Source: Strigamia acuminata
Lineage: Eukaryota > Arthropoda > Chilopoda > Geophilomorpha > Linotaeniidae
NCBI GenBank assembly: GCA_949358305.1
Contig: OX442315.1
Location: 9,264,427-9,328,426 of the forward strand
DNA length: 64,000 bases
Direction of reading: 5' to 3'
Shown one piece after another: positions 9,304-19,265 of this stretch. A program made the translations under genes and the position numbers. A model generated the notes under the pieces. The model saw only the letters and a list, made by a program, of their open reading frames with translations. It was not told the DNA's origin and ran no database searches. Position 1 is the first letter of the stretch; each line of letters opens with the position of its first letter.

Positions 9304-12300
9304 TTATAAATTTGCAGTGGCATTATTTCGCAATTCTCTCATCAATTCATGCGTCTCTCGCGCTCGTGCTGGCGGCAGCGGCTGTCCATCGTCGGTGTCC
9401 GAATCGAAATCACCTGGATAACGCGCCTCTTGTCCCGTCACCATTTGATAAGGAGAATATTGAAGCGAAGCTTGATAGGCTGAGTTGATTGCTAGCACAA
9501 AATATCCAATGTGAACGTCCCAGCGCACATGCTCTTCAATATATGCCAAAATGCAGTTTTTTAATGCTTGGTTTAATCTTTCGGCTAAGTTCCCCTGTGG
9601 ATGATAAACAGCCGTATAGCGATTGATGGCGCCAAAACTCTGACATGCAGCCTGGAATTCCATTGATCGGAAAGCTGGTGCATTATCACTGATGATAACT
9701 TTTGGAAATGCCCATCGCTGAATAAATCCTTGCAATTGTTTGATTGTTGTTTTCCAGTCAGATGTCTCAGTCAATCTCACATCCAACCATCGACTGGCGG
9801 CATCCACAATTACTAATGCGTAACAATGTCCTCCAATCGATCGGGGCTTTTTACCATAATAATCGATGTAAATTGTGTGAAACAAATGTCGTGGTCTGGC
9901 CATGATCATTGGTCCGTATGGAAGGCGATTTAACGGCTTAGCTCGTTGACACGGTTCACATTTTTGAATCCAAAGCAAAACGTCTTCCTTCATTTTAGGC
10001 CAATAAACTCGGGCCCGGAGTCGATGAAGTGTTTTTTCAACTCCTAAATGTCCGCAGCTCGGCGGGTAATGCAGAGCTTTGAAATATTGTTCGCGTAACA
10101 TTAGGGGCAAATAGATTTGTCTTCTACGGCGAATTTTATTTATGTCAATCGGTGGATAACGACATAACATTCCCTTGTACATAGCAAAATCTACGGCACG
10201 ATACCTGATACGCGCTGCTTGCACTTGGTCGTTGGGCAAATGTCCTTGATCAAGATATTCGATTAATTCGGCGCTCCACGTGTCTTCGTGTTGTCGACGA
10301 ATTATTTCGTTAATAGTTGGTATTAGACGAAATGGTTGGTGGTCCTGCGGCGCCTCATGGAGTCGCTCGGCCTCATCCTCTTCTTCGTCTTGTTGTTCAT
10401 CAGCAACAGGGCGTCTTGTCGCATTTCTTTGAAATTGTGATCGATCTTGACGCACTTGCTGTGGCATAAATCCTGCACGCCCCATCCATGCTGGTTGATA
10501 AGTTGTCGAATCGTCCGACGAATCCGAATCTGGACCTCCATATCCGTCAAAATTCGGTCGTGCAGCTCCAGATGGTCCTGCAGGTGGGCTCAACATGTTA
10601 GGGGTCGGAAACGATGCAGTTGGCACATTTGGCGATGACAGAGGCGGCATTAAAGGTGGCAATGGTGCAACAGCTCCAGGAGGCGTCGAAACTTGTTTCT
10701 GTTGACGCGCTCTGGCTCGAGTTAATACCTGATAATTTGGTGGCGGTCTTTTCTTGTTTTTAGAACCTTTTGGCCTACCCAATTTTGGTTTAATTTGCTG
10801 TTGTCGTCTTTGCGCTCTTGTCATCACAGCTGCGTTATTTCGTTGTTGTGCCGCAGCCAATCCAACTCCAATAATGTTGATTATTGGTAATTTTGGCCAA
10901 TCATTTGGATCGTCAAAATAAGCGATGTAGCATGTTTCATCAACGAGAGGCGAGTCGTCTGCATCCAATGGTTCCGATGGTTCCACAGGCGCACGGCTAA
11001 GGGCATCCGCAACACGATTCTGTGCTCCTGAACAGTAAAGAAATGTAAATTTGTACTCACTGAGGGACAGAACCCATCGTGCCAGGCGTCCTTTTGGTTC
11101 TCGCTGCTGGAAAAGCCACTTTAACGACAAATGATCGCTTTCTAAATAAAAATTCATCATCTCAAGATATACACGAAATCTTTTGACCGCCCAAACCGCT
11201 GCCAAACACTCAATTTCGGTGACGCTGTAATTCTTTTCTGCAGAATTTAATGCACGTGATGCAAAGGCGATTGGTGTTCGTTCACCTTGATCATTTAATT
11301 GCATGAGTGCAGCGCCCAAACCTGAATAGCTGGCGTCTGTTTGTAGTATATATGGCTTGGTCCAATCCGGGAATTTTCGATGTAGAGTTGGTTCAGCCAA
11401 TCCTCTCTTGAGTGAATTAAATGCTTCTTGGTGTTGAATCGTCCAATTCCACTCAGAATCTTTTTTGAGTAAAGGGCGAAACACCTCGCATGTTTTTGAA
11501 TAATTTGGGAAAAATGACTGATAATAACCAATCATTCCTTTGAATCTTTGTAATTCTTTGATGTTGGTAGGCGCCGGAAAATATTGAATTGCCGTCACCT
11601 TATTTGGATTTGGTTTAATGTGTCCAGCCTCCACAATATGTCCTAAAACCTCGAGCGATGTTCTACACAATTCCGTCTTGTTGGCGTTCATCGTGAATCC
11701 CGCTTCATCCAAGGCTTGAAGAATTATTTTGAGATGTTGCACATGCTCCTCGAAAGTCTTGCTGAAAATTATGACGTCATCGAGATAAACGAACACGAAC
11801 TTGTAAAGATATTTCGACAAAGTTTTGTTCATGGCTCTCTGCAGAGTTGCTGGGCCATTAATGGGTCCAAATGGCATTCTCACATATTCGAAAAGTCCTC
11901 TGTGCGTAATAAATGCGAGAAATCTCTCGTCACCTGGACGCACTCCAATCTGGTGGAAAGCTTCTCGTCCATCTATGATCGAAAACCAATTTGATCCTCC
12001 TAAATAAGAAAATATATTATCAATGTCGGGTAGTGGGTAGACATCGGGTAAAGTTTGAGCATTCATCGGCCTAAAATCCATAGCTGTACGCCAGTCTCCA
12101 GTCTTCTTTGGAACAACAACAGGCGCCACCGCACAATCACTTTTTGATCGACGAATAATGCCTTGTTTTAGTTTCTGGTCCAAATAAGCATCAATTACCA
12201 TCTTTTTTGCTGGGTTAACGGGTCTTACAGGCACATGAATTGGTCTAAAGTCCGGTTTTAAATTTACTTCAAACTGAGTGTTGTTACATAATCCAACCTC

Positions 12301-13752
12301 CTCACGAAATACTTTCGAAATTGGTCGAAGAGTCTGAATTAATAAACGAATTTGGGGTACCGTCAATGATGACCACAGCTGGTCGTAAATCCAGTCCAGT
12401 TGTGTTGGATCACTGCTTGGTTGATATTGTAGTACATTAACATCCAGAGGCGGCTCCGAAATCGTCGAATGATCGTGTACTCTGGCCATGAGCGCATTTT
12501 CATCCACACGACGCAAAAGCTGTCTTCCCTGTGTGTTAAGTTGTTTTATTGTTGGTGACAATTCATAAAGGCGTCTTCGCTGTCGTCTTGCACGTCTGCG
12601 TTGGCTAAGCGTCGAAAACAATGATGAATTGAATTTTCTTGATTTTTTAATGGAATCCTTCCTCTTTGGTGACCATATAAATGACCATTGATCCCGTGCA
12701 CGATTCCGAATCCTCTTGATTTGGTGCTGAGCATCGTCATTTGGATATTCGAAAATCTCTTGCGACAAAGGTCGATGTTCTAGAAGAATACAATTAATGT
12801 TGTTAATTAATACCTTGGGTACATCCTTGGCGCTGTCCTTTGTATCATCGGGTTTCCTGATGGGAAACAAAAGAACAGATTCTGACTTGTTAGCTTGTTC
12901 TAAAGTCATGAATTGTCTTCGCTCCGGCGATCCCTTCAAATACCACTGGCACAATTCAAAGTCCGTGCACAGACCAACCGCTCTGCAGAAATCTCTTCCC
13001 AGCAGAAGGTCCTCTGATGTTTTGGGTATAATTAAGCAAATGAAAGAAATAACGGCCAAAGGTGCGCGCACCGACAGTTTAACAGATCCCTTAACTGGAA
13101 TTTTGTCATCGGCCGCTGTACGCACTGTTTCGTGAAGTTCGAGCAATTCCAAACCCATATTGGCTTTAAGTTTGTTAAACAATGACTCTGACATTACACA
13201 TGTCTGAGCGCCTGAATCCAAAAGTGCGACAAAACTCACGTTAGCCCATGTTATTTTGATGTATGGTGCTTCTCTGTTGAAGCGATCAGTCTTCGTAATT
13301 TCGATTCTTGGCTCTTCGGATTTTTGCAATTCCTCGGGCGACAAAAGAACGAAGTTTGTTTGCAACGTCTCACTCTGCGTTGTCAACGAAGTTGGTTTTT
13401 TGGGGGTTTCCTTGGCTTTCACAGACGAAAGTTGCGCTGATTTTGTTAGTTGTGGTGTTATGACACCGGGTATTTTTGATTTTAATTTACTTGAATCTGT
13501 TTTGATTAATGTAGTTAATTTAATGTCCGTAGACGGTGTTAATGATTTGTTGTTGTCTTCTCGAACAGCAGATGGCGCCTCTGATGTCGGAGTAGACGGT
13601 TTTGTACTTCCATCGATGTCTGGTGATTCTTCAGTCTTCTTCTCAGTAGAGTCCTTGATGTCTATATCCGACCCGCTCTCTGGACTCATGCTTTGAGCAG
13701 GCCGCTTGCGTTTCCCGACTGACGACTCCATTCCTTGCCACAAACGGGGCAC
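9304..13752 (-). CDS. pol: Pol polyprotein of Gypsy element 1 (protease, RT, RNase H, integrase)
   Basis: About 1482 codons, in the -1 frame relative to gag, which it overlaps by 67 nt. Visible in order: aspartic protease DSGAQTC near residue 179; reverse transcriptase with YLDD near 655; RNase H with LQTDASYSGLG near 800; a basic linker with an AT-hook (GRPKGSKNKKR) near 990; integrase zinc finger (H..H then CEPCQRAK) near 1230-1270; and the catalytic D, D, E of integrase near 1292, 1353 and 1389 (YIDYYG, ISDNAPAF, GNLAERLN). These enzymes copy the element RNA into DNA and insert it. The frame ends early at a TAA that cuts off the integrase tail at 8944-9303. Confidence 0.93.
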   Translation of the reverse strand: MPRLWQGMESSVGKRKRPAQSMSPESGSDIDIKDSTEKKTEESPDIDGSTKPSTPTSEAPSAVREDNNKSLTPSTDIKLTTLIKTDSSKLKSKIPGVITPQLTKSAQLSSVKAKETPKKPTSLTTQSETLQTNFVLLSPEELQKSEEPRIEITKTDRFNREAPYIKITWANVSFVALLDSGAQTCVMSESLFNKLKANMGLELLELHETVRTAADDKIPVKGSVKLSVRAPLAVISFICLIIPKTSEDLLLGRDFCRAVGLCTDFELCQWYLKGSPERRQFMTLEQANKSESVLLFPIRKPDDTKDSAKDVPKVLINNINCILLEHRPLSQEIFEYPNDDAQHQIKRIRNRARDQWSFIWSPKRKDSIKKSRKFNSSLFSTLSQRRRARRQRRRLYELSPTIKQLNTQGRQLLRRVDENALMARVHDHSTISEPPLDVNVLQYQPSSDPTQLDWIYDQLWSSLTVPQIRLLIQTLRPISKVFREEVGLCNNTQFEVNLKPDFRPIHVPVRPVNPAKKMVIDAYLDQKLKQGIIRRSKSDCAVAPVVVPKKTGDWRTAMDFRPMNAQTLPDVYPLPDIDNIFSYLGGSNWFSIIDGREAFHQIGVRPGDERFLAFITHRGLFEYVRMPFGPINGPATLQRAMNKTLSKYLYKFVFVYLDDVIIFSKTFEEHVQHLKIILQALDEAGFTMNANKTELCRTSLEVLGHIVEAGHIKPNPNKVTAIQYFPAPTNIKELQRFKGMIGYYQSFFPNYSKTCEVFRPLLKKDSEWNWTIQHQEAFNSLKRGLAEPTLHRKFPDWTKPYILQTDASYSGLGAALMQLNDQGERTPIAFASRALNSAEKNYSVTEIECLAAVWAVKRFRVYLEMMNFYLESDHLSLKWLFQQREPKGRLARWVLSLSEYKFTFLYCSGAQNRVADALSRAPVEPSEPLDADDSPLVDETCYIAYFDDPNDWPKLPIINIIGVGLAAAQQRNNAAVMTRAQRRQQQIKPKLGRPKGSKNKKRPPPNYQVLTRARARQQKQVSTPPGAVAPLPPLMPPLSSPNVPTASFPTPNMLSPPAGPSGAARPNFDGYGGPDSDSSDDSTTYQPAWMGRAGFMPQQVRQDRSQFQRNATRRPVADEQQDEEEDEAERLHEAPQDHQPFRLIPTINEIIRRQHEDTWSAELIEYLDQGHLPNDQVQAARIRYRAVDFAMYKGMLCRYPPIDINKIRRRRQIYLPLMLREQYFKALHYPPSCGHLGVEKTLHRLRARVYWPKMKEDVLLWIQKCEPCQRAKPLNRLPYGPMIMARPRHLFHTIYIDYYGKKPRSIGGHCYALVIVDAASRWLDVRLTETSDWKTTIKQLQGFIQRWAFPKVIISDNAPAFRSMEFQAACQSFGAINRYTAVYHPQGNLAERLNQALKNCILAYIEEHVRWDVHIGYFVLAINSAYQASLQYSPYQMVTGQEARYPGDFDSDTDDGQPLPPARARETHELMRELRNNATANL

Positions 13753-15602
13753 ACAGGCCTCCAGGATTGCCTGTCAGACATGAACCATTTGTCCGTTGGT
13801 GTTTTTCTCCACATAGCATTCTTCGGGAGCTTTGGCTCTGAAGGCGCTTCTTTAGCGGCTGGAAAAATGACAACGTCCTTGGGACATATGTGCTGTGTAT
13901 CCGTTCTAGGTGTTGGCGCAGTAGTCGCAGTCATGGCGTGGACATCAGACTTTTGTGCTGCCGCTGATGCAGACTCCTTTGGCGGGTCCCTATTTGATTC
14001 CTCGCTGTTGGGATCTTCTGGATCAAGCGCACATGCCGACATGTCCTCGAGCAATGCTGTAAATACTTTGTTGAATCTTGAAAAACGACCAGACCTGGAC
14101 GAAGTAGATTGTTGACTTAACTTCTCCTCCTCTGTTCTGGTACGTGTGGCAGGACCCACTCCTGCGGGTAAAGGCATCTCTTGGTCCGAAACTCCGCACT
14201 GTTTGTACTCAAAAGTCCGCAACGAATCCAACTGAAGGCGATTATCGACATCGTTGCCCATTTTGACTGCGTCGTCGATCGTCCTGATGCACCAAGAGCG
14301 CATTAATTGTACGACTTGAGTTTGCATCATGCCCTGAACTCGTTCCCACTGCAAGCCCTTGTCCTTGTATCCAGCAATATTTAAATAATGAATCATCTCG
14401 CTGAGGAACGACATAGTTGATTCCCCTGGCTTTTGTTTGCGCTGAGACAACTTAACATTAGCTAAAGCTGAATTAATGGAAAATACCTGCCTGAAAACTA
14501 ATTCAAAGTCCTCCCAATTGTTTGGTTTTGGAGTTAGAGCCATCCACCAACGTTGCGCTCTATTTCGAAGCGCGAGAACCACGTATACTTTCAAATATAT
14601 TCCCTCCGGTGCTCCCATGGTAAACATGTGCGCATATAGCTTACCCAGGAACAAGTCCACTGTGTCGAAAGTAGCTTCATCCGGGTCAAAGTATGGAATT
14701 TTTTCAACTTTAAGTTTATACCTTCCAACCTGAGCGGCTTGACGCTGATCTTCCGACTCCAACGAGAGTTGAGATCTCGTGTGAGGCAGCTGTCTTGAGG
14801 CGCTGAGTGGTATGCCTTGACTACCTCCTTGAGCGGAATCCGGGTCAGGATTCGGTGGTGGGTCCCGTGGAACATTGGAAGTCGTGTCTCCCTGTTGTGA
14901 ATGTTGTTGGCGTCGTCTCGGAGAATAAGAGCCAGTGCGTCGTGGTCCCGACGCACGTCCAGCATCTCCAAAAGAAAAGTCGGCTCCCCGAGCGCCCTCC
15001 CGACCACGACGTGTGGCCCCTGAACCTGCTTCTGGTGCTGGTGGTTCAGGCTGAGTTCGCTCGTTGTGCGAATGGATAAACTCCTCCACTCTGTCGTTCA
15101 GCTCGCGCCTAATTTGCCTCATCGATTCGAGCAACTCCTGGCGAAGTTCGTGTTGTAACTCCCTTCTATCCTCTCGTAATACTCTCATCAATGCTTCCAT
15201 CGTCAGTGCAGGTGGATTCCTTCGATGTTGCTGTGGTTCCGGTTGCATAAACGCAGGTTGGTAAGGAGGTGGCGGTCCTCGTTGAATGTCTTCTCGAACC
15301 GCTCGCATCCCGTCCACAATTTGTCTTCTTTCCATGAGTGAGTCCTGCAAATGGCGTCTATTTTCCTCCCATTGATCCCGTGCCGTAGCCGCTTCCCGTT
15401 CATGTTGGAGTTGATCCGCTTCCATTTGAGCGTATGTCCTCCAAGGATTGGAAAATGGTACGTCTGTAGAGATTGGTTGTACTAGTAAATCCTGCTGCTG
15501 GTCCGGCTCATGTGTTGGTGAGTCTGGAAGTGGCAAAGTATGCGCTTGTTCGGCTTCTACGTCCGAAACACTGGATTGCGACAAAGCGTCGCGTGAAGCC
15601 AT
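13686..15602 (-). CDS. gag: Gag of Gypsy element 1
   Basis: 638 codons from the ATG nearest the primer site. It has a Gln/Arg-rich N-terminal half with a predicted coiled coil (RQELLESMRQIRRELNDRVE), a central capsid-like region (YFDPDEATFDTVDLFLGKLY through WWMALTPKPNNWEDF), and a C-terminal Cys pair (CPVCGKEW) in place of a classical CCHC knuckle. It would form the particle that packages the element RNA. The homologue in Gypsy element 2 (55710-57698) has the same layout. Confidence 0.88.
   Translation of the reverse strand: MASRDALSQSSVSDVEAEQAHTLPLPDSPTHEPDQQQDLLVQPISTDVPFSNPWRTYAQMEADQLQHEREAATARDQWEENRRHLQDSLMERRQIVDGMRAVREDIQRGPPPPYQPAFMQPEPQQHRRNPPALTMEALMRVLREDRRELQHELRQELLESMRQIRRELNDRVEEFIHSHNERTQPEPPAPEAGSGATRRGREGARGADFSFGDAGRASGPRRTGSYSPRRRQQHSQQGDTTSNVPRDPPPNPDPDSAQGGSQGIPLSASRQLPHTRSQLSLESEDQRQAAQVGRYKLKVEKIPYFDPDEATFDTVDLFLGKLYAHMFTMGAPEGIYLKVYVVLALRNRAQRWWMALTPKPNNWEDFELVFRQVFSINSALANVKLSQRKQKPGESTMSFLSEMIHYLNIAGYKDKGLQWERVQGMMQTQVVQLMRSWCIRTIDDAVKMGNDVDNRLQLDSLRTFEYKQCGVSDQEMPLPAGVGPATRTRTEEEKLSQQSTSSRSGRFSRFNKVFTALLEDMSACALDPEDPNSEESNRDPPKESASAAAQKSDVHAMTATTAPTPRTDTQHICPKDVVIFPAAKEAPSEPKLPKNAMWRKTPTDKWFMSDRQSWRPVCPVCGKEWSRQSGNASGLLKA
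13710..13716 (-). promoter_or_regulatory. Predicted -1 frameshift slippery site (G GGA AAC)
   Basis: GGGAAAC lies in the gag/pol overlap in the correct zero-frame register (TCG GGA AAC). A -1 slip there enters the pol frame. The same heptamer in the same register occurs in Gypsy element 2 at 57635-57641, directly after the Cys pair of gag. Confidence 0.7.
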
Positions 15603-15666
15603 GTTGAAATAATAATATGTGTGCCGGCAAAAATAAGTAATTAATTAAATAAATATAACGACCTAT

Positions 15667-15668
15667 AC
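15667..15668 (-). promoter_or_regulatory. Candidate splice donor in Gypsy 1 leader
   Basis: CAA|GTATAG in the untranslated leader upstream of gag. Joined to the acceptor at 8433-8434 it would give a short RNA for ORF3. This is inference from splice consensus only. Confidence 0.35.
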
Positions 15669-15731
15669 TTGCGTAGTTTTCACTGAAGAAAATGGTGGTT
15701 TGTGTTCTCTTAGAACACGTTTCGAGTTGAA

Positions 15732-15749
15732 TCCTGTCTGAGCTCGCCA
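15732..15749 (-). other. Primer binding site of Gypsy element 1
   Basis: TGGCGAGCTCAGACAGGA begins four bases inside the 5' LTR. It starts with TGG, the complement of a tRNA CCA end. I do not assign the tRNA. Confidence 0.7.
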
Positions 15750-15753
15750 AGAT

Positions 15754-16794
15754 TGTCACGTCGTAGTCGACTTTTTAACAATGGTTTCGGAAATTTAAGA
15801 ATTTCCAGGGATTGTAATAACCAGAAAATTTAGGTTCGCAGGCGCTGCAACTCTTAAAACTTTGCCGGGGGTGGTAGCTAGGTTAAGACAGCGTCTATTC
15901 GTGAAATCTGTATTTTATGGGTGCAGGATTCAATTCGGGCGCCGTACAAAATGGCGAACGTTGATACTCGAATTTTAAGACCAAATATCGCTCTTCACTA
16001 GGGAAAATGTCGTCATATGCTAGGCGTACTTACGAAGAGTATGTTTCTTCTCCTGAACACGCGCAAACGTTGGGTGAACGCGCAAACAGGTACCAAACCG
16101 CAGACAACGTCGTCGAACCGTCGATAATGAAATGAATACGCAATTGAGACGAGTATAAGTTCAAAATGTCTAGGCTGAGGAGGAAGTCACAGTCGTGGCA
16201 TAAAATGTATTGACGAATTAAGACCGTCGAATACGCCGTTTTTCCAGCAATTTGTACGCAAATAATGGGCAAATAATAAAGGTTGTGGTTAGATAGCCAA
16301 CCATGAGAATTCGGGCTGCAATGTGACCGTATGCGTTGAGACGCAACATAAATCGCACTTGGAAATCTTCTAGTTGAGACAGAAGATGTTGACTAGTCGA
16401 AGGCGAAAATTATTCTGTCTGTCAAAAATGTCTTGACAAAACAAGTCACCTCTGATCACATGTCAAAGGCCAAGTCAATTCCCAATGGGGACTGGGCAGA
16501 AAACAGGCGACCAGGGGTGAAATATGCAAATTTTGAGCGCGATTATATCAACTTATTGCAGAATTCTCATGAATTGTCTGGATGGGGTGATTAAAACCAG
16601 GCCAAATTAAAGATAAATATCAAAAATAAGGAAAATAATATAAAATAAAATAATAAATTTAGATTTGGGAAAAATAAAATAATTTAGGGAAACCGGAACA
16701 ATTTCTCAATAAAATTGGGGAAAATTTAAAGGAAAGGCGCAAAATGCGCTTAAAATTTTGAAAATTATGACTGTCTAAAGTCAGGACCGTGACA
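15754..16794 (-). repeat. 5' LTR of Gypsy element 1
   Basis: 1041 bp, same length as the other LTR with two substitutions by eye. Promoter and polyadenylation functions are expected here. Confidence 0.93.
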
Positions 16795-17017
16795 ATATTT
16801 CCAACGTATTTCCAATATATTTCCAACGTATTTCCAATATATAAAATCTACTACTCTCCATTTTGAAAAATTTAAATACACTAACTCAATTTTTTTTATT
16901 TAAGCTGTTTGATTTTTTTTTTAAACACCATTCAACAATTTAATCACAATTTCATTGTTTTATTGACAGTTTTGTTTAAATTTATTTTAATCTTTTAGTT
17001 TTCTTTTTTCTTACCAC

Positions 17018-17095
17018 GACCTCTGCCAGAATTGAACCTGAGACCCTTTGTTCTAAAGACCACTACTCTATCCACTAGGCTTGTACAGCTTATCC
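17018..17095 (-). other. tRNA-like sequence (possible SINE head)
   Basis: On the minus strand an A-box-like stretch (TAGTGGATAGAGTAGTGG) and a B-box-like GGTTCAATTCT are spaced as in a tRNA gene. The anticodon arm does not fold into a standard 7-nt loop, so a degenerate tRNA or tRNA-derived SINE is more likely than a working tRNA gene. It lies inside the MITE-like element. Confidence 0.35.
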
Positions 17096-17835
17096 TATTT
17101 AATGCATAACTTCTGTTATATAGTTACGTTTTCCAAAATGATTTTAAATTTTCAAATTGTTTATTGTTGCATCCTATGGACGTTATTTGTAACATACGAT
17201 TGACGTTACGAGTGAACGATTCGTAATGTACGATTGACGTTACGAGTGAACGATTCGTAATGTACGATTGACGTTACAAGTGGACGATTCATGGAACTTG
17301 GCGGGAATGTTTGAATGTTTTGAAATTTATTGAGAATATATTTAAAATACATTGTGAAATTTCAAAATTACACAATTGAAAATGTTAGTGAAGTTATTGT
17401 AAAAAAAAGTCATGTAAATGGTCTCTTTACTAGGTTGTAAACATGTTGAGAAAAAACTTTTTTTCAATTGCTTGTAAATCTAATTTCCAAACTTGTAAAA
17501 TCCATCTAATTTTATATTTACAATGTTTTGGAAATATCCAAACAACATTTCCATCTGAAAGAAAACTGATTGTAAATATAATATTTTAAAAACAAATTTA
17601 CAATTTATTGGAAATATAGATTTCACTTTTACTACTCATTTCGAAAAGTGTGGAAATGTATCAATATTTACAACACATTTCCAACAAATTTTCTCATAAT
17701 AGGAAATTCAAATTTTCCATATTAATTTCCAACTTAAAAATGTTTGGAAATTTACTTTTTTTTCCAGTGCAATAAACTTCAAGAGTGTAATCACATTAGT
17801 ATAATTAGCATAATTATTAGTATATTTATATTTAC

Positions 17836-18638
17836 GGTGCTTTGTGTTTTTGTTCCAGAAGCATTCCTCTTCATACCAAATAATCATTTCGTCATCGACG
17901 TAGAAATAGGTGTTATAGACTTAAAATAGTGTTTAATAATGTTTCAGAAATGACACTGATAATAACTTCAAATCCATCTTTACTTACAAAAGCTTTTTGT
18001 GTTGGATGCGTCAAAATAATATCGATATATTCTCTTCTCTTCAAGCAAAGGCGTTCCCATATCATTTAAAACCTTAAAATCACTGAAAATAAATTTAAAA
18101 TACAGTATATTTAATAAATTGGTTTAAATCAAAGTTACAGGGGGTCACAAAAACATAGATATAACTACAAGACATGCAAAAAGGCCTACGAGTAGGCTTA
18201 ACAACATAATATTGAAAAAGTAAAATGTAAAGGTATAAAATACTGTATACTGTGGTTACCCATTCTCCTTAAGGCTACAAAAGTTATGAAATTGACCAAT
18301 CTCATCGAAAAAACTGTCCCAAATGAAACATGATACTCTTTTTGTTTGTTCTTTGGTGGTTCCCATGTAAGCTGCGTACCATCTACCTTCATACTTGTCA
18401 GTGGAAATAAAATAAGTGAATCAATTAATTTTTTATATTGATTACAGGCATTTGTGCATTTCAATTTATTTACTTTGGAATTGTTACTTGAAGCTGTCAT
18501 GGCTTCAATTAGGTTGCAATGACCCTCAGTCTCTCTTATTTCATATGTGAAATTAGCAAACGGTGTTAAGTCTACTGGACAAGCAAAAATTGACATGACA
18601 CACGTGAGAAGAAACACAAAGACACCAAACAGGGCCAT
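17836..18638 (-). CDS. Lipocalin B, exons 1-4
   Basis: Secreted lipocalin; the family are eight-stranded barrels that bind small hydrophobic ligands outside the cell. Coding exons on the minus strand are 18638-18474, 18393-18260, 18082-17988 and 17919-17836, with the last exon far away at 3346-3099. All introns have GT...AG and the phases agree; the total is about 241 codons. Exon 1 gives a signal peptide (LFGVFVFLLTCVMSIFA) and a Cys near residue 41. Exon 2 opens with YEGRWYAAY, the lipocalin GxW signature. Exon 4 gives TYFYVDDEMIIWYEEECF. A long unspliced frame (18198-18638) reads through intron 1, but the wrong frame of exon 2 shows it is not the product. A 5'-UTR acceptor (TTTAATTTCAG) ends at 18658. 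Exon structure and sequence match the neighbour at 22195-23312. Confidence 0.82.
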
Positions 18639-18769
18639 TGTTGATAATTCTAAATTTCTGAAATTAAAATGAAACGTTTAAATTGCAACAATCGTGTTTT
18701 TGCTTTGTTGTCATTATCAAAGAAAGTTTATTATTGCAGCTTAAAATGCCATTAATTTTTATATATAGA

Positions 18770-19265
18770 TATGTGATGGGTGCAGTCTTCTCCACCGCAA
18801 TTAACCTGCGGATTGATTACTGTGGGTGGGACTGGACTTCACGTAATAATGGAGACAGGGACTCCGGATTGTTGGTTTTGGCCTTTAATCCGTTGTCTAG
18901 GGGTCGGAGTTCCCATCACCCATGTCGGCGATGCCAGTAGGGCATACCATATCCGCAACCGAACCATCACACACAGGGCGTTAGCCCATGGGTGACGTGG
19001 TCGGATATCATATAACATTCTGCTGTCACTGAGCGTCACAGTGGTGAATGGGAGGAGAGTAGAGTCAACTCAGGCACCGTTGCCCAGGGCTGGCTACGGG
19101 ACCTCACAAGCACACGTATTCTCGCTGTGCTATCCAAACTGTCTCTCTGGCTCTCTTCATCACACCACTCAGCTCCCTGTTTCCCCACTGGGTCAGTCTA
19201 CCCCACAAGTGGGGATGACCAGGGGCCAGTGAGCAGTGTGTGGAGTGACGTATGTCACCATGGGT
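18770..19265. repeat. Dispersed repeat family 'TTGTCTAGGGGT', copy 1
   Basis: GC-richer block with CCGTTGTCTAGGGGTCGG, ACACAGGGCG and CACAGTGGTGAATGG. Related blocks occur at about 20395-20690, 24360-24920 and 50035-50540. Several short open frames run through it, but none is conserved between copies. It is probably a fragment of a larger transposon that I cannot classify. Confidence 0.6.

Larger units (their letters stand above)
3672..16794 (-). mobile_element. Complete Ty3/Gypsy-type LTR retrotransposon with a third ORF
   Basis: Two 1041-bp direct LTRs bound the element. Both run TGTCACG...GTGACA, and a 4-bp ATAT duplication flanks them. Read on the minus strand the order is LTR, primer site, gag, pol (protease, RT, RNase H, AT-hook linker, integrase), a 954-codon third ORF, polypurine tract, LTR. 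By eye the LTRs differ at only two positions (near 3888/15968 and near 4678/16760), so the insertion is very recent. gag and ORF3 are open throughout. pol carries one in-frame stop near its C-terminus. The element sits inside a MITE that itself lies in a lipocalin intron. Confidence 0.93.
3414..17769. mobile_element. MITE-like element in lipocalin intron 4, split by a Gypsy insertion
   Basis: The left end at 3414 reads CACTGGAAAAAAAAGTA and the right end at 17751-17769 reads TTTACTTTTTTTTCCAGTG, so they form an inverted repeat. A CAA triplet flanks both ends and may be the target duplication. With the Gypsy element (3672-16794) removed, about 1.2 kb remains. It is rich in TTTCCAA/TTGGAAA words and holds short tandem GATTGACGTTACGAGTG units at 17200-17290. 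A partial second copy of the right half lies at 44753-45113. No coding potential was seen, so it is non-autonomous. Confidence 0.65.

Noticed and set aside
17018-17095. Functional tRNA gene
   Set aside because: A- and B-box-like words are present, but the anticodon arm and acceptor pairing are poor; kept only as a tRNA-like sequence.
18198-18473. The continuous 146-codon frame as the true lipocalin B product
   Set aside because: Its second half translates intron 1 and the wrong frame of exon 2. The spliced model matches the paralogue.
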